A stretch of 64,000 nucleotides of DNA from Pteria penguin (GCA_035048485.1 CM068584.1:62354420-62418419), one strand, 5' to 3'. Positions 1 through 13,991 are shown, counted from the stretch's first letter. The notes: generated by a model from the sequence alone, not told the origin. Numbers and translations are program-made.

Positions 1-3000
1 ATATTTCAGCCATGACGATCTCAGAAAAGTAAAAAGTATACATATGAAGAAAGATAAATAGGGAAAGACACATGTTTACGGCAATATGTGACAATTTCTA
101 TGTGCAAGAGTACACTAAATAATAGTCAGAATAAAAGTTCACATAAATGGAACTATTTCTTCAAATTTATGCAATCGATTAATTAATGTGATCTACATAT
201 ACAAGGGAGAGAATGATTAACTCCTATTTAGCTCATCAAGAAAGGTTGTTATAATGTGGAATCTTGTATCAAATATTTTTTGAAAAAGACAAGTACACCG
301 CATCGTAAATCAGAAAAACGAGAGACAATAACAAAAAGAGAGGGTGGAAATCCAATACCTTTATTACTTCGCCCTATTGAACTCTAATATATTAATAGAA
401 AAGGCCCAGTTGGTCGGAAAGTGAGTTGGACCAGAAGCAAAGGCAGAAACAACTATATTGACAACATATTTCTACGGCCATATGAGCAAAACACCTCTGT
501 GTACGTCAGAATTTTAATTTCGCGGTCGAAGTAAAAGAACAAGTCGGTAAGTGGAAGCCATTTTCTAACGAAAATACTGACCGGCACAACGTCCCTGTCT
601 TGATAAGAGTCCATATTTTATATTTTATATTATTTAATATTTATGTGATGTTGAGTAAAGTTCATCACATGAAAGGAGGAGACACAGTCTTGTCACATAC
701 TCTAATAACTGCCCTCAGTAATTTTGATATAGCACCAGTAACGCCATGGTCCTGACAGATATTTGCATTACATACATTTGAAATTTAATCGAAGTCGTAA
801 TGCAGTCTCGATACGAATAAACATGATTAATCGAGATTTATAACATATAAAGCAGGGGAAATTCATGATAGGTCGTTACCTTGTCGGCTAATACCGTTTT
901 AAAACTCACTCCTAAGGAATATCATAAATTCTTAATATACGGTCTGTTATATCATCAAATGTACGGGCGTGTTATACGTTTTCATCTGCAATAGCTGATA
1001 TCACATATACCTTTTTTCAACCAATTATATATTGTGGTTTACACATTACATTTTGTCTTTCACTAGGAAAAGAAAGGTAACTCCTATTTACTTCATTACT
1101 AAAAGGAATTATATACTGGTAATAAATATTTAGACTATATTGAAATTTAATTTTATAATATACTTTATGCACCTTAAACTACACTGTTTTGTAAACGGAA
1201 TGTCGACTATTAAGCAGTTTATATATGGAAGCAAATCTAAAAAGTGAATGATAACGATAAGTGTGTCAAAACAATCTCATCTGTGAATTTTCACGCGGAA
1301 TTCGTACATTATGAACACAAACTTACCCCGTTTACAGAGAGAAAAACTCTCGCTAACAAGTACACTAACATTTGTAATCAATTACACTATACACTAAATG
1401 AGAGGAAAATGTGCATGAAATTAATGTTCACAAGAGTTAAATTGCTACTCGTCATAAAAAAACTTACATAATTCATGTGCGATATCTATGTCGAGGATAT
1501 ACTCGTCGTAGGTTTCTTTGTAGGTGCCTAGCTTGAATTAGGGATGAACAGCAACCACTCATTTATATAAAATAAATAACGTTTTTTTTTTAATTAAATT
1601 TACTTATCTTCCTGAAACAACTTCATATAGAAGCAGAAGAAAACCACAATAGCCTGAAAATTGTTCGAGGCACAGTGAGGCAATTAGAGCGGTTCACAAC
1701 CTTATATTTTGCGCGCTTTCATTAATAGATACAATTTAGTGCTGGGGAATCTCTATCCCCTCCTTTTCAATGGGAATGTTTTCCAAAACTGACTCTTTAT
1801 TTATATTTTGCAAAATTAATGCACTCTCCATTTTCTCTTTAAAAACGTACAATTCAAAAGATACCCCCTCTCCCCATACAGTTTTCGATCATTTCTACAT
1901 TGTTCTACATTTTTTTACAGTTTCTATTGTATATAAAGAGATGAAATGTTGTATCATGTGGCATGATGCGAGACAAAGTATAAGTTGTAACGGGCTCTGC
2001 TAAACGACGAAAGGTACTATGGTTTTGGATTTATCCAACAAAACTGTCTATCTTAAAAACAATACACAGATAGGGAATTATAAAGAGAGCGAAACTTGTG
2101 TTCGCAGCAAAAGATGACACAAGGTTTTATGACTGGAAACATGACAAGATCAATAGTGTACTTCCTCCTCTTCATTTATCCTTCACCTTTCATGTTGGTT
2201 TTTGTTTTGATACGAACGACATGTCTATGTATTTTAGCATAGTAAATGTTGGTCACATCAAAGGTATACATAAATGGAATTCTTTGAATTCACACAATTT
2301 AACGAAATATCGGCAGTAAAAAGATTATGAAATAAAATATATCATGTAGTTCACTCATTATATTTATCGTTTACAAGGGAAAGAAAGGTAACTCTTGTTT
2401 ACTTCGTCGCGAAAGGTGGAAAATCTTTAGAATGTAATGTGTTTGGGTTAATGTCATGCGTTTCGAGAAAAAAGCAAGAGAATCGCAAAGTTTATCAGAA
2501 AATATTAGAGGGATAAAAACAGAGAGGAGATTGAATACCTTTATTAATTCACAATTCTGAGGTCGCTGAACTTGATGGAAAAATGAAGTGCTCCGAAAAG
2601 GAGCAGAAGCGAAGACCATATAGTAAAACATCCATTGATCATTTTAACTCGTCAATTCCGTTGTCACAGTTTTATTTAGCTGTCGAGTCAAAAGAAATGT
2701 TAAGTGTAAGGATTTTTTCAACAAAGAATATTGACTTTTGTGAATTTTGAGGAAAGCTTCAGAAAAAATATATGTAAACTAGTATTATATTATGATTTTC
2801 AGTAAAAAAAAAGGGGGGGGGGAGGGAATTATGGTTACTCTGTATGCGCTAATTCACGCACGCAAATATTAATTTCAGCGATCTAATGGTTTGTCAGTTT
2901 AGTGAGCTAAGCCAAGGATTAGTTGTGCTACTTTAAAATAGGAGATGCGTTTTATCATGTTTGCTCTTTTAATTTGCCAACCCCTGCATCACCTCTTTTT

Positions 3001-6000
3001 TGCAACTTTGCGCTTAAATGTTTGCGCGAATATATCTACATGCACATTACGAATTCACATAAATAAATGTGCGCTTTCATTTGTAATAGCCTCATTAAGT
3101 GTCGCGTGAAGCGATATTTTTTTATATCATAACAAAAGGATTAGTTTTAGCCGATAGTCTACTAGATCATTAAACAGTTTGAGACTTATATTGCTCACCA
3201 AAGGCCAATCTGTTAAAAAATTCGCACAATTACATTTTCTGTAAGAATACTGTAAAATCAATTACATGTTATAGTCCACACATTACAGTTATCTTTACAA
3301 GGAAAAGAAAGGTAACTCATTTGTACTTCATAAGGAAAGCTTATTATAATATAGTATTAAATCTTATCTTTAGAAAATTTGTAAAAAAAAATAATCTTTA
3401 GTATCTTTCGAAAATATTTAACTTTAATGTCTGGGCACGGTCCCTCCCTCAAACATTTTCTCAATATCTCAACAAATCAATGCAAATTAAAAGAAATAAA
3501 TGTTACCATACACCTTTCATATCTATTTTGTCGTGACGCCTCGGCATATTTTTGCAAGAAGAAATGTATAAATAACGAAACTTTTGAAATGTAGATATGA
3601 CCTTTTCTATAATTAATTTTACTAGAAGTAAAGGTCATGTATGACGTCATTTGGAACGTTCGAGTTGATATGAAATGGGGAGTCTTGATAGCTTTAGAAG
3701 CGTTACCTCTATATAAATGCACTTAAAACTATGACAGCAAAGAAACGAAAATACCACCTGGGGTTAGGGAATGTATCAGGAGTATTTACATCATTTAATA
3801 GAGAGCCGCAACGGAAAGCTCCTTAAGTATCGAATTTCTTTCAATGTTTAACCTTAAAAAGTTAATATATTTTCTGTTATTCGAAAATAGTGTGATTATT
3901 CTACGATGCTTTGTTACGATAAAATGAAAACAAAGCAGAGGATTTATCTTTACTTGAATTCTGATTTTTTTTAATTTTTGAAATTGTTTGACTCGTCCAA
4001 ACAGTAGGTTTGTATTATACTTTATGAAAAATAAATCGCTTCGTAAATCAGAAAAGAAGACAAGAGTAGAAATTGAATACCTTCATTACTTCACCCTTCT
4101 GAACTCGATCAAATGACTCGAGGGCGAGGTGATAAGGTTTGAACAAGAGTATACGAGAATATGCTAGAGAAATATTTTCTGTGATTTAAAAATAATTTGT
4201 GTCACATGACTATGACACTAACAACAATGTACAATAGTGGACATTCACGGACCCCTGAAATTCAGAGGTAATACCATTATTTAACTAAATCACCTGTGTT
4301 AAGAGAAAATTTTTATTTTATTTCGCGGTCGAGGCAAAAGGAAAAGTGCAGTGTAAACTCACATAGATTCGGTAGATAGATAACTGAACACAAGATAGAT
4401 AAAGCTGTCGCTAACAAGTTTATTAATACTTGTGCAGCGTAGCGTATTCATAACAATGTACACGAAATGACTAAAAAAACTATATCTAAAATCAACATCG
4501 AAGAGTCCGCAATTTGCTTACAAAATAAGCGACTTCTTTCCATCTCTCAATACACTTTTCGATCTGGGGCCTAATATTGTTAGGTTACAAGTATTGTTTT
4601 ATAATGAGTATAAAGAGACGAAATGCTTGACAGATGAACTGATTAAAACAAACCCTAAATTCTAATGGGCTATGCTAAACAATGAGATGTATAATGGTTC
4701 TAGATTTATCTGCAAAGAAAACTTATTTTGAAAACATACATTTATAGCAATCAATAAATAGAGGTAAACGTGTGTTTACGCAAAATGTGACACTTGTTAT
4801 CTTGTTGCGATTGGAACTATCACAAGATCTGTGTGTTTTCAATAGAGTCCTTCCGCCATTTTCTGTCTCTTATTTGGCAAAATGATGGTTTATATAGATG
4901 AATTTTAATCTAAAACAACCTAACCAAACTTGTTGAGCGGTAAAATATTGGATAAATTAGTTTAGCTGACTACTGTCTCACAATTTCCGGGTTGGAAGGA
5001 AGTAACTGTGGCGTCTATAACACTGACTGATACACACAAATTTAGTCAACACATGTACACTTTTAGGGGTATTTCAAAATCAATTAAAGTTTATTACAAT
5101 TACAATCAATACAATGCACGCATTCTACTTAAACATTTCACAACGGAAATAAAAATAGATTGATTGATATTTGTTTAACGTCACACCACGAATATTTAAC
5201 GTATATGGTGATGGCATCTGCCTGATACAGGGCATACACTTTTTGACCTTTGCAACGGACCCACCAGAAGCAGTGGGGAATCTAACGTGCCATGCATACC
5301 AAGACACAGGGCCTCGGTTTTTACTGTCTAATCCGAAAAACAGAACACCGGCATGATCAGAGCCTGACTCGAACCCCGGCCTCCCGATCAGGAATCCAGC
5401 GCGCCACCACTAGGACACGCCGGCTTGAAATTAATATAGAACATATATACCGTTCAATATGGAAAGAAATGTAACTCCTATTTACTTCATCGCGAAATGT
5501 TATTATAATATTTATAATATAATGAAGATTATTTTTATGTAATGCTCTTTAAAAACACGAGTATTTTACCCTTATTAGAAAAAGAAAAGAGAAAGTGAAA
5601 GTGGATATCAATATCTTTATAACTTTAAAACACACTGAAAATGATGGAAAAGCGCGGGTCGATCCAATAGCGGCTTGGATAAGAGACATAGGCAGTATGA
5701 CACGAGAAGAATACTGAATGAGGTGGCTAGACCCAATTACATCTTATAAGTCAGAATATTATTTAGAGGCCGAGGCAAAAGAAAGACCGGAAGTGTAAGG
5801 TTTCCTTTAACAAAGAATACTGACACCTCACATGACCTGACGTAAAATAGAAGTCCATCATAACGATTGAATATTATGTTCTGTTTGGAAAACGAAGACC
5901 CGCACCACTAACCACGACCCTCACCCTTTTTTATTTAGGTAGAAGGAAAAAGAAAGAAAGAGGATGGCAATTATGTGTGTTTTTTCATTATTGACATAAC

Positions 6001-6200
6001 AAATTCATAATCATTTTCTTTATTAAAGTCAGTTTTTATTACATATATGTGCATAGCAATGTGTATTCCGTGTTCCACTGTAAGTAGTAAATGGTATAAA
6101 TGAAGCTATTAAATATAATGAAAAATAACCAATCGATGTTGTCTTGCAGTTTCAGTCTTTGTTCTAGATCAAATTTAAAATTTAACAATGGAAGATATAC
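1..6200. repeat. Degenerate direct-repeat array
   Basis: Several landmarks recur in the same orientation and order. A block resembling 'gaaagaaaggtaactcctat' appears near 205, 1065, 2380, 3305 and 5460. A block resembling 'gcggtcgaagtaaaagaa' appears near 521, 2680, 4325 and 5765. A 'gctaac aagt' block near 1352 recurs near 4410, and a 'gctaaac' block near 2001 recurs near 4674. Copies are diverged and irregularly spaced (about 0.9-2.2 kb), which fits an old multi-kilobase tandem array broken by indels. No convincing gene was seen; the open frames here are short, low-complexity and differ between copies. G-runs occur near 2812. Confidence 0.6.
5157..5425 (-). mobile_element. tRNA-derived SINE, full-length-like
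   Basis: Read on the minus strand, it begins with 'agccggcgtgtcctagtgg' (box A-like, near 5407-5425) and has a box B-like 'ggttcgagtc' segment near 5369-5380. The tRNA-unrelated body follows and ends in 'aatcaatc' repeats at 5157-5165. It has the same family structure as the SINE at 21217-21498. It sits inside the 1-6.2 kb repeat array. The tRNA head is not a plausible functional tRNA gene because it is fused to the conserved SINE body. Confidence 0.8.
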
Positions 6201-9200
6201 AGTCTGAATACATTTAAAGACAGAATTCGATTTTTATTTATACAAGTTTACAATGAAATTATAATTAAAACATCATTTGACAAACATTATATAGCTTGAT
6301 TTTAACAGTATACAAAACTGCATAAATAGACTGATAAATAAATCTAAATCATCATCATCATAATGGTAATAATTATTAACATTATGGTTTATTTCTTCTT
6401 TTTTTAAATCCAAAGCATATAAATCGCAACTGACTGGTTATTGATATAAAGTGCATAGCACAGGTCACAGTACATTTACCCTGTACTGCATACGAATACT
6501 AGAGTTATTCATATATGTCGGTCTATCTAAGAGCTCTCCGGTTGAACAAAAAGGTTCTTTGGTGCAAAACGGTCATGTAATACAGTAGTAATCTGATAAG
6601 TATACAAATGTAGCAGTCGCTTTCTTTGATTTTCTTTTGATAAAGAATATTGGCGCTCAAGTAAAGAATAAAATTTATACGTGATCAATCTTCAACTGGC
6701 TCTTACTCTTTTATACATCAGTAAATAAAATTGATATAAAGGAGAAAATTAAGGGGAAAATGTATTATATATGTTTACCCCCAAGAATCTGATAGGCCTT
6801 GACGTTTTTTTCTACAAACTCATTACCATGCAGATGTATAACTTGCAGACATAATTTTTCTATTTGTAACACGTTTTTGTCACTGCACTGCACGCTTATG
6901 GCTAAATGGTATTGGTGTTGTATCTTAAAAGATTCAGTGCTAGGTATTTCCTATATGATTGGACTAGATCAGTGAACGGAATATTTTTACATGGCTTATT
7001 TTTCTTTTTAAAAGTATAACATATTGATGATTGAAAATACATATGTATTTTGCATGAAAATAAGAAATTCGGTACGTTGTCTTAGTTGTGAGATGGAAGA
7101 TGCTGCTAAGATAGGTCTAATTCCCTGAGTATAGAATGGTATCTAATAGACAGTGTGAAAAGACACATGGCTCTCTGTTGTTTTAATACTTCTGTATTAT
7201 TTTACTATTAACGTTAACTGCACATGTGCATCTAGAGGCATTTAAAGTTATAAAATATGTGTATATTACATTATTTAATTTTTTTACATTTATTTATTTC
7301 CATTTATGTATTTATTATTAAACAAAAAAGGGGGACGCTTAGCGTGGGATGATACGCCCGTCGCTTAGTTTGACGGGGAAAAATTAAGGTATGGATGTTC
7401 CCCCTCCCCAATTATTCAGGACTCAAGATAACACACCGTTTGGCCTAGTCCAACTACTAACATTGTTGAAACCGATAAAGGTAGTAAGAAGTTATGGTCA
7501 AGAGTACAACTGAAACCCGCCACTTTTTTCTTCTACGTCAAATATGTACAAATAGAGAGGAAATAAAAGCCAGGTATAAATATTTATATCAAAGTTCATA
7601 TATAATTCTAGCACAAATTTAAATAGACAATGATTAATTTTTAAAAATTAAAGATCTATAACTCTTTGTACTGACAAAGTGGACACTTTCGATATCGAAA
7701 GGTAAATTCTTTTATTTTATCTGAGTATTCTGTATTAGTTATATGAAAATTAATCCATGACTACTGAAGTTATAACCCATAGAAACTGCAAGTATACTAT
7801 CAATGAAAAATAAAAAAAGTTCAAGGACCATAACTCTGGCAAAACGAAGTTAATCCTATCGAAATGCGCACTGGTACTTACCCCCATGATATAAAGTTAT
7901 ATGTCAACTTTCAATCCAATACCTAGAAAAAGTGCAGAACGAAGTCTGGAAAACTGTTAAATCTTACCTCACACTCCACTCCCTTCCTATTTTATGGCCA
8001 TGCATTCTATAGATAATAATGATATATTATATTGAATGTTTGGGCAAAGATCTGTTGGACTCGAGTTGGTAACGCATGGGTAAGAGGCTCTAAGTACAAT
8101 ACTGACACCGAACACCCCACATTCACGTGTTGAAAGGCTGGCGGAACAAGTCAAGTGTCTACCCAGACATGGGACCCATAATCCTAGTTTAATGTGATAG
8201 ATTCAACTAAGGTTTGCCAAATATAAATATATAAGCATGATACGAAAAATAATTCAAATTTTATGACATTCATTTGGTATAATTAATTCGTTTATTTAAA
8301 ACTCATTCTATGAATACACATCTATCAAATGTCAACAGATTTTTAAAAAATGTATATCAGCATAGTAAATCAGCCAAACATGATATAAGAAAGAACACAT
8401 AGGATGTATTGCCATCCACCATTTGAGTAAATATCAGGAAAGATATACGTGATAATTTTGTGCACCATATGTACTAATTGAGCAATTTACTACGTTAAAA
8501 TCCAGAATCAATATAAACATTTCTCTTCATTGATTATGAATGTTGAACTAGTGTCCAAATATATAAAAGTGCTAGCAAATTACAAAAATGGACGAATGAG
8601 ACCTAAATAAATAAGAAAATTAAATAATAATAAAATAAAATACACGTATCTTCTCCAAATAATAACAAACAGCCTGCCCCATATCCGTGAAAATAACTTA
8701 AAGAAAACAAAGCAAATTGGTAATAAATCCACATTTTATATGACAAGAAATTTTCTAATGTACAGTACGGTATGAAATAGAAAAAAAACAGTATTTGTAT
8801 CGTGACTAGAATTTGACAGAATTTAAAAGATTCACTTATTTTCTGGTTATATTGAGTATATTCTTCAATCAAGCTGTTGATAAGTGTATGTTTTTCGCCG
8901 TGGATACGCATACAAATATTACCTTATATGCTTATTGAAGTACCTATATGTGTGTAATATTATTACAAACAAAATTCGACTAATGATGAGATAAAAAAGA
9001 GAAAAAGTAAAATGCAACTACTGATCCAACCACCTACTATCCACTTTTCATTGCAATCATTTTACCTCTTGCACTAGTAATTTATACAATCTATTCAATA
9101 CATAATTGCATTTCAAAAATATTTATATAGCGAATAACTACTTCGGTTAGCAAATCATCTGGTAAACTGGTAACTGGATCCAGTAGTATTTAAATATTGA

Positions 9201-9756
9201 TTCTATGAATGACAAATGGCAATGTCAATGACAATGTCAAAGATGTTATGATGTAAAATAAAGCAACATTTGGGCATGAAAATGATTAGTAATGATCCGG
9301 TACAAGGCCTCCATGCACGCCATATCTCGAACAGGATGATTGATAAAAAGGACAAACATATGTCACTTTGAAACAACATAGGAATACGAAACGAATACGG
9401 AACGATAGTTAACAGAAGGGTTCCTTAGCGGAATTGATTGCTTGCATATGTTTATTAAATTCGATTTATTATTTAATTTATTTGAATTCAATTTCTGCAT
9501 ATTACCATCGTGCGGTGTTTAAGCCAGTCTTTTGAAATTCCCAAAACTAAAGGATTAATAAAATTTACATTACATTTAAAACCTTTAGATTAAAACATAT
9601 ATCTCAGTTTGTGATATATTACAGTTTATGACAGACACGTGCAGTTCTGATTCTGCAAAAATAGTAATTATAGAGTTGTTTTTTGGGTTTTTTTTGCATA
9701 AACGGAACCTCAATGTTTTAGAATAAATTTTCAAGGATGGACATTCAAGGAATAAA
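6201..9756. other. Gene-free AT-rich stretch with scattered repeats
   Basis: No exon, RNA gene or complete element was recognised. A moderately GC-richer patch at 7330-7420 and a 'ccataactctgg'-type block near 7830 look like fragments of dispersed repeats. At 8453-8471 a 19-base match, read on minus, is shared with the sequence spanning the predicted cleavage site of the hammerhead units at 51 and 55 kb. The longest open frame (8603-8911, minus) is rich in F, Y, L and I and looks like chance translation of AT-rich DNA. Confidence 0.5.
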
Positions 9757-10122
9757 TCAGAATTTAGCAACATCTGCATCACTTAATTTGAGTTTCTCTA
9801 AAATTTTTGCAATAGGTGTGACTACAGTTGTACCGTATGAAGTAGTTCCTATTGCAAGGCCAATGCACTTCAGCTAACAGTTTGCATCCATCATGAAAAC
9901 TGCCGATCCTGAATCTCCCACAGTAAAGCGTGGGTTGTATCAAAGTTTTGCTTCGATTTCATACTGTCCTTTCATCAGGAGAAAAGCACAATTCTTAGAG
10001 CCTAGACATTGCGTTCCATCCGAGTAGAGCTGAGATTTTGTAAGTCCTGTTGAGGTCCAACATTTTCTGGATTAAATCTATCTGTGTTTCGCCTGAGTTG
10101 AATACAGGAAAATCTTTCAAGC
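9757..10122 (-). pseudogene. Broken trypsin-like serine protease terminal exon
   Basis: The minus-strand translation contains 'QLYSDGTQCLGSKNC', then 'RFTVGDSGSAVF', then 'CIGLAIGTTSYGTTVVTPI', and ends in 'LSDADVAKF' with a TGA at 9757-9759. GDSGS is the nucleophile-serine motif of chymotrypsin-fold proteases, and the following G-x-TSYG-x-x-V-x-TP stretch matches the C-terminal beta-barrel strands of that fold. A TGA lies in frame shortly before the GDSG block and a TAG shortly after it. The frame shifts near 10055-10063: 'FPVFNSGETQIDLIQK' lies in another frame just upstream. A possible acceptor AG lies at 10123-10124. The catalytic His and Asp would lie upstream and were not found. Its position and strand suggest it was the last exon of the ANK gene. 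With the stops it cannot encode an active enzyme. Confidence 0.72.
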
Positions 10123-12026
10123 CTGCTATGATTTATAAAACAGTTTACTGATTAAACAAAATATGGAGGACAAAGTTTCAGAAGATTGACATACATATGA
10201 ATTAAAATGAGAAATCTTTGATATTTCTGAAAACTCCTCTATTTTTATTTCATCTGTGAATGGGACCTTCTTTCATTTTTATGTTAACACATATTATTAT
10301 GCCCTATACTTGTTAAAGTAAGCAAGTGAAGTGTAACGTTTCAGAAAGGATTCTAATTGGTTATGGGCGTTTTGCCTCACTTTCAATAATTTTTAATTAT
10401 GAAAGTACACAACCGTGTTAACCTGTAATAGTGGGATAAGTCTGGAATCGAATTCCAGTTACACGTATTGGAAACCTGATTTTTTTCGTAGGTAATTTAT
10501 GTGAATTTTTGCATATTTTACAATGACGATGGCTTGCTTGATGTTGTTCTGTTTTAATTTTCTACATATAAATAATACAAGACGGAATTTATAAACCGAA
10601 AAAGCGGATGCATTTCATTTATAAGTATGTCTCAAATAACAAAATAAGACAAAAACAGAATTCTTTACAATATAGTTGGTTGTTTTAACATTATCTATGC
10701 TATCTCATATGGTCCTAATGTTACTGGTTGTAAACTTTGAGATAGTACCATATGAATGTCCTCACACGAGTTATCCGCCTTTGTTCAAAATATGAACATT
10801 TTAAGTTGCAGAAATCCTGCTCGGTGAATTTTACTTTTTATGAAAATTATGTCTTTCGTGACGGCCAAAATATAGGTAATTCACAGAAGTTTGGATACAA
10901 AATGCATGGATAAAATAACAATATTTAAACAATCCCTACAGTAAAAGTTCTATTTTTCTATTATGCTTCTATACGATATATTAATTTCAAAGGTAAACCT
11001 TATATCTACTAAAATCTAGTTACTGCTCATTAGGGATTGAATATTAGAATTAAACATGTGGAGGGACGGGGATACAAGTACACACCTATATCATAAATGA
11101 TAACAGCAATTATTTTGTCATATATACCATCTACTGAGATATGATTTATCGGACTATTTGACAAACTCCTTTTTACCGCTACGAAAGTGTGTTGTCAACA
11201 CACATTTAGAAATGAAAAATTCTAATGTGGTAAAAAGATTCAAATGTATACAAAGATTTATTGTACAGTAATGTAAAAAGTGACAAGACAATACTTCGAA
11301 AAATAGAGTTACCAGTTTAATTTGTTGAACTTGTGAATGAAAATATGCGGATGTCACAAATTTAATACTCCAAATATCACATAAATTATGTGTGAAATGA
11401 AACTGTATAGAAAGCGTCAGATGCACATGACATCAGAGCAGGATATAAAACTCCCAAATAGGAGATGCTCACATATCTTGTCACCTGGTCTTTCATGAGT
11501 GTCACCGTTCACCGCTTCCTTTTACAAACAATAATACAATTAGAACGAACTATGTCTTCCTATTAAATAAGAATTTCTTTTCTGATGTTGCCCCCCTCCC
11601 CCAATCTTGGAATTAGCATTTTGACATATACAAAGGGATATCCAGCGGGCTCTTTTTGTTCTAAATCTAAAAGATATATAAATATAAGGATTGTTCTTCA
11701 GTTTGTTCTAAGCATTGATATATGTTTGCAACTTCTTTTTGCTGCACGAATTTAAAAAAAAAAAAGGGGGGGGGGGTCAAATGACAGAAAAGCTGCACAA
11801 CCAATGCGGTAACATAGTTCTGATGGAGTCAGGACCCCAATTTAAAAATAGGAAAATGGTATGCAGTTAATTATTAACGTGCATACAGAGAAAATGCAGT
11901 CGGCATATGTATTCAAATCCCAATACATATTATAAAGATCAATTTTATGTTAGTCATCTATTGCCTCAGCAACTGCATTAAAGTGTATTATTGATGTTAT
12001 TCGATCTATTGTAACTAATCACATAC
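10123..12026. other. Intron between the last ANK exon and the protease block
   Basis: AT-rich sequence with no recognisable exon on either strand. I looked for the missing N-terminal half of the protease domain (His and Asp regions) on the minus strand and saw nothing convincing. A poly-A/poly-G run lies near 11755-11777. The open frame at 11154-11426 (minus) has no domain features and is probably chance. Confidence 0.45.
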
Positions 12027-12125
12027 CTTGCCATTTTCGTTTGCAGTGACATTAGCGTAAGGAAAAGCTTCGAAAATGTCAGTTTTTCCACAATCCTCTG
12101 CTAGACTCAATGGAGTTTTGTTATT
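12027..12125 (-). CDS. ANK exon 11 (most 3', divergent capping repeat)
   Basis: 99-bp exon between an acceptor AG (12126-12127) and a GTATGT donor ending at 12026. It encodes NNKTPLSLAEDCGKTDIFEA followed by FPYANVTANENGK. The ANK TPLH core is altered to TPLS, and the second-helix 'VKILIDA' pattern becomes 'FEAFPYA', so it departs most from the consensus. This is typical of a terminal capping repeat in an ANK stack. It is only 268 bp from the next exon, by far the tightest spacing in the locus, so these two may be the ancestral, less rearranged end of the array. Confidence 0.75.
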
Positions 12126-12393
12126 CTATAGGATAAAGAATTATTGTGAATTACTGGATGATACAAAAATCACATTTATACTGGGTCTCGTTTTTATCAA
12201 TGTAAGTAAATGATTTTCATTTACTGATGTCTTTTATTGACAATAATATTGAATAATATGGAGTTGTATAAATAGTTTACTTGTAGATATTTATATCACA
12301 ACGTGAAATGTATATTGTTTTGTTTGCTTGTCATCTGTATCAGAATTTATGATTATAATTGTGATGTTCAATTTATTATTTTAAATCACATAC

Positions 12394-12492
12394 CTGGTCT
12401 TGTGCATTTACATCAGCATCCGCGTCAAGAAGAATTTTGATGATGTCAGATTGATTAAATTCAACTGCTAGATGTAGTGGAGTTTTCCCATT
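12394..12492 (-). CDS. ANK exon 10
   Basis: Encodes one canonical repeat: NGKTPLHLAVEFNQSDIIKI then LLDADADVNAQDQ. The acceptor AG is at 12493-12494 and the GTATGT donor begins at 12393. It is the only exon here with the classical 'NGKTPLHLA' start. It also has LLDAD where most others have LIDAK, which supports it and exon 11 forming a distinct, older pair. It is in the same phase as all other exons. Confidence 0.88.
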
Positions 12493-13874
12493 CTATATGT
12501 AAATCAAAACAATTACTGTGCATAAATCATGATTTAAATTCAAAATAAAGAAAACATGATAGCAATCCATGTCTACCCCCTGTACACAAAAAAGCAAAAT
12601 CCAGTGTAACACATTACAGTGTAATTCTAGGTTCCGGGGATTTTGGCTTTCTTTCGTTTTATGGAGGACATTCAATTTTATATTGATTGATTTTATATGA
12701 AATTGATATTATATTAATACTGCAGTTTTCACTGTTATAGATTAGACATCTGTCATATTTATTCCCTCTTTACTCTGTTACCATCTGAATCTCTGAGCCA
12801 AGGGATATTCACGGGAGAGTAAGATAATATCAGTTTTTTTGCACCTTGATATACTAATATTAATTTTTCTTATTTCAAATCTGAACTACATGTAAGTCAA
12901 TACATAATTACATAGTTCTATTTTCTGAAAGATATATTGAGTTTTTTTTTTCTTATCATGTATTAGCCATTCAGGAGAGAGATGGGATCAAAAGTCAATG
13001 ATGGATTAATGTTGACCCAAGAGCAGCGGCCAGCGGCCTGAACAAAAAGAATCTGATGTACTCTGCATGAATAAAACGTGTTAATGTAGTAGCCTCGAGG
13101 TATCCAAAATTTTCCTATAGATCAATTTCACTGAAACTGCCACAGTGGTTAGCCTTTATATAGATATACATTATGACACAGTTTTGAATGAATTGATCCA
13201 AGGGTAAATTTTTGACAACACACAATGAGGCATTTTCTACACATTCTAGCCTGATTTGAATTGATGCCGATATATTTGAAATGTTCATGGAAACTGATAA
13301 CAAATGATGAGGTCAGGACATGAAAACTTTCAATGCTTTTGAAAGATATATGCAGTAATTAAAAGGCATCATCATTTTTTTCTCTGCTTAGTCTGTGGTT
13401 TTTGTTTTGTTTTTCCATATAATAGCTTTCTTCTATATCAGTTTAAAGAAAGTGTAAAAAGGGTTGTTAAGTTATTCAAAGTTGAATTACCCCCCCCCCC
13501 CCTTTCCTTCTCTCACTACGCTTAAAAATACATGTGTGATAAGTAAAATAATTACTTCATAAACCACATACTAAAACATTTTACTTTTCAGAAAATGGTT
13601 GAAAATATTTAATGTCTATACAAAACAATGACCTTGTCACCTCGACCATGAACAATATGTTAAAATTAACTTTGCCTACATTTACTTTGAACATAAGAGA
13701 CAGATCTGAAGAGACTTCGATCTGAAATGTGTACTCCACTAATGAAACCCTTTCAAATGACACCAAAGTCAGTGACCTTATGACCTTGATCTTAATGTCA
13801 AAAATAACTTTTACCTTGTCCATTACTTCTAAATTATAAAAGACAAAGGCATGTTTGGTATGCAATGTGGATTT

Positions 13875-13991
13875 AAAGGGGGTTGCAGGGTTTCGAAATT
13901 CGAATACGGGTAATTTTCGACCATTTTTCTTTTTGTTTTTTGGTTTTGTTTTTTTTCTTTTTTTATTTCTTTTTTGGCTGCAACCCCCTTT
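13875..13991. repeat. Inverted repeat around a poly-T tract
   Basis: 'aaagggggttgcag' at 13875-13888 is perfectly complementary to 'ctgcaacccccttt' at 13978-13991, with an 89-bp T-rich spacer. A further related 'cagcaacccctt' lies near 14028. It could be a small foldback or MITE-like element. No target-site duplication was identified. Confidence 0.5.

Noticed and set aside
8603..8911. 102-residue minus-strand frame
   Set aside because: Composition (F, Y, L, I, S) is what AT-rich DNA gives by chance; no motif, no splice context.
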